Below, one piece after another: positions 63,444-64,000 of a stretch of 64,000 bases of DNA (positions are counted from its first letter, which is position 1; the number at the start of each line of letters is the position of its first letter). Under the pieces are notes generated by a model, which saw nothing but the letters and a program-made list of their open reading frames with translations, was not told the origin of the DNA and searched no databases. The position numbers were made by a program, and so were the translations under genes. The stretch covers positions 1 to 64,000 of the forward strand of contig LSIG01000124.1 in NCBI GenBank assembly GCA_001556125.1, written 5' to 3'. The DNA comes from Rhizobiales bacterium CCH10-E5 (GTDB taxonomy: Bacteria; Pseudomonadota; Alphaproteobacteria; Rhizobiales; Beijerinckiaceae).

Positions 63444-63932
63444 ATGACCACCTCCACCCAGACCTTCGCCCCGGTCACGATCCGCCGAGCCCGCCGGGAG
63501 GACGTGGAGCGCATCGCCGAGCTGATCATGCTCGGCGCCGCGACGCAGACGATGACGGCGGAGGCGATACGCGAGGAGGCGCGTCACCCCGGCTATGCCG
63601 CGGCCTTCGCCGAGATCGAGGCGAGCCGGGACAATGCGCTCTTCGTCGCCGAGCGAGACGGGGCGGTGGTCGGCACCTTTCAGGTTACCTCGATCCCCGG
63701 TCTGGTCGCGCGCGGTCGCAGGCGCGGCAAGATCGAGAGCGTCCATGTCGCGCCGGAGTGCCGGGGCATGGGCATCGGCAAGATCATGATCGCTCATGCG
63801 CTGGCCTTCGCCAGGACGCTGGATGTCGGGCTGATTGAACTCAGCTCCAACAAGTCGCGGCTCGACGCCCACCGCTTCTACCGCAATCTCGGTTTCGCCC
63901 AGAGCCATGAGGGCTTCAAGCTGGAGCTCTGA
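63444..63932 (+). CDS. GNAT family N-acetyltransferase
   Basis: A 162-residue GNAT protein with the motif VHVAPECRGMGIGKIMIAHA and the C-terminal DAHRFYRNLGFAQSHEGF, typical of PhnO/RimI-like members. It starts 37 bases after the alcohol dehydrogenase gene and might be co-transcribed with it. The acceptor is unknown. The 68 bases after it hold no complete gene. Confidence 0.87.
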   Translation: MTTSTQTFAPVTIRRARREDVERIAELIMLGAATQTMTAEAIREEARHPGYAAAFAEIEASRDNALFVAERDGAVVGTFQVTSIPGLVARGRRRGKIESVHVAPECRGMGIGKIMIAHALAFARTLDVGLIELSSNKSRLDAHRFYRNLGFAQSHEGFKLEL

Positions 63933-64000
63933 CGGGCTCCACGGGCGTCGGCATCACGAAGGGGCGATGCAACCCGCGCAGGGCGGCCCGGCTCTTTCTC

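Noticed and set aside
1..64000. CRISPR arrays, tRNA/rRNA genes, insertion sequences or prophage
   Set aside because: No regularly spaced direct repeats, no cloverleaf-type sequence that I could fold, and no transposase, integrase or phage structural genes were found. The dispersed repeats are palindromic REP-like elements.

Overview
This looks like a chromosomal segment of an alphaproteobacterium, most likely of the order Hyphomicrobiales; a Bosea-like genus is a guess. The support is high GC content, a GAAC-N7-GAAC LexA box in front of an imuA-imuB-dnaE2 mutasome cassette, a pyrB-pyrC'-plsY-dprA cluster, and several palindromic intergenic repeat families. Coding density is very high. I see no tRNA, rRNA, prophage, insertion sequence or CRISPR array, and no gene-free stretch longer than about 300 bases. 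Very long open frames antisense to real genes are GC-driven shadows and are left out.

Layout. 0.1-1.1 kb: solute-binding protein. 1.1-1.9 kb: GNAT/DUF1778 toxin-antitoxin pair with a perfect palindromic operator. 2.0-7.7 kb: SOS mutagenesis cassette imuA-imuB-dnaE2. 7.9-15.5 kb: peptide/opine-type ABC importer with two paralogous binding proteins, each followed by a REP-like repeat, then two permeases and two ATPases. 15.6-17.6 kb: an atypical SDR, a four-EF-hand protein and a RidA-like protein. 17.7-25.2 kb: divergent CoA-dependent aromatic degradation cluster (CoA ligase, acyl-CoA dehydrogenase, enoyl-CoA hydratase, MarR regulator, SDR; opposite them the fused anthraniloyl/salicylyl-CoA monooxygenase-reductase). 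The intergenic region carries one matching MarR-type operator in front of each promoter. 25.3-29.1 kb: ring-cleaving dioxygenase-like VOC protein, tlde1-domain protein and small exported or membrane proteins.

29.1-41 kb: housekeeping genes topA, pyrB, a pseudo-dihydroorotase pyrC', plsY, dprA and ruvX, interspersed with a serine hydrolase, a PEGA-like lipoprotein and an AEC transporter. 41.0-47.6 kb: a likely racemic sulfolactate degradation locus (Bug-type binding protein, GntR regulator with a perfect palindromic operator, suyAB-like sulfo-lyase, YeiH-type exporter, two stereospecific dehydrogenases resembling SlcC and ComC). 47.6-51.2 kb: ParDE-like toxin-antitoxin, adenine deaminase, GIY-YIG protein, UPF0173 hydrolase. 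51.4-61.4 kb: gatC-gatA and, separated from them, gatB; between them lie a DUF3302/HlyD pair resembling E. coli YiaW-YiaV and an RND efflux pump. 61.6-63.9 kb: two GNAT acetyltransferases and a zinc alcohol dehydrogenase.

The two most instructive metabolic modules are the CoA-aromatic cluster and the sulfolactate cluster. In both, regulator, operator and pathway genes can be read together from the sequence. No clearly unprecedented system is visible. The less ordinary features are the RidA-like protein lacking the canonical arginine, the SDR lacking its Tyr-Lys pair, the repeat families with compensatory stem changes, and the intercistronic repeats after the binding-protein genes.
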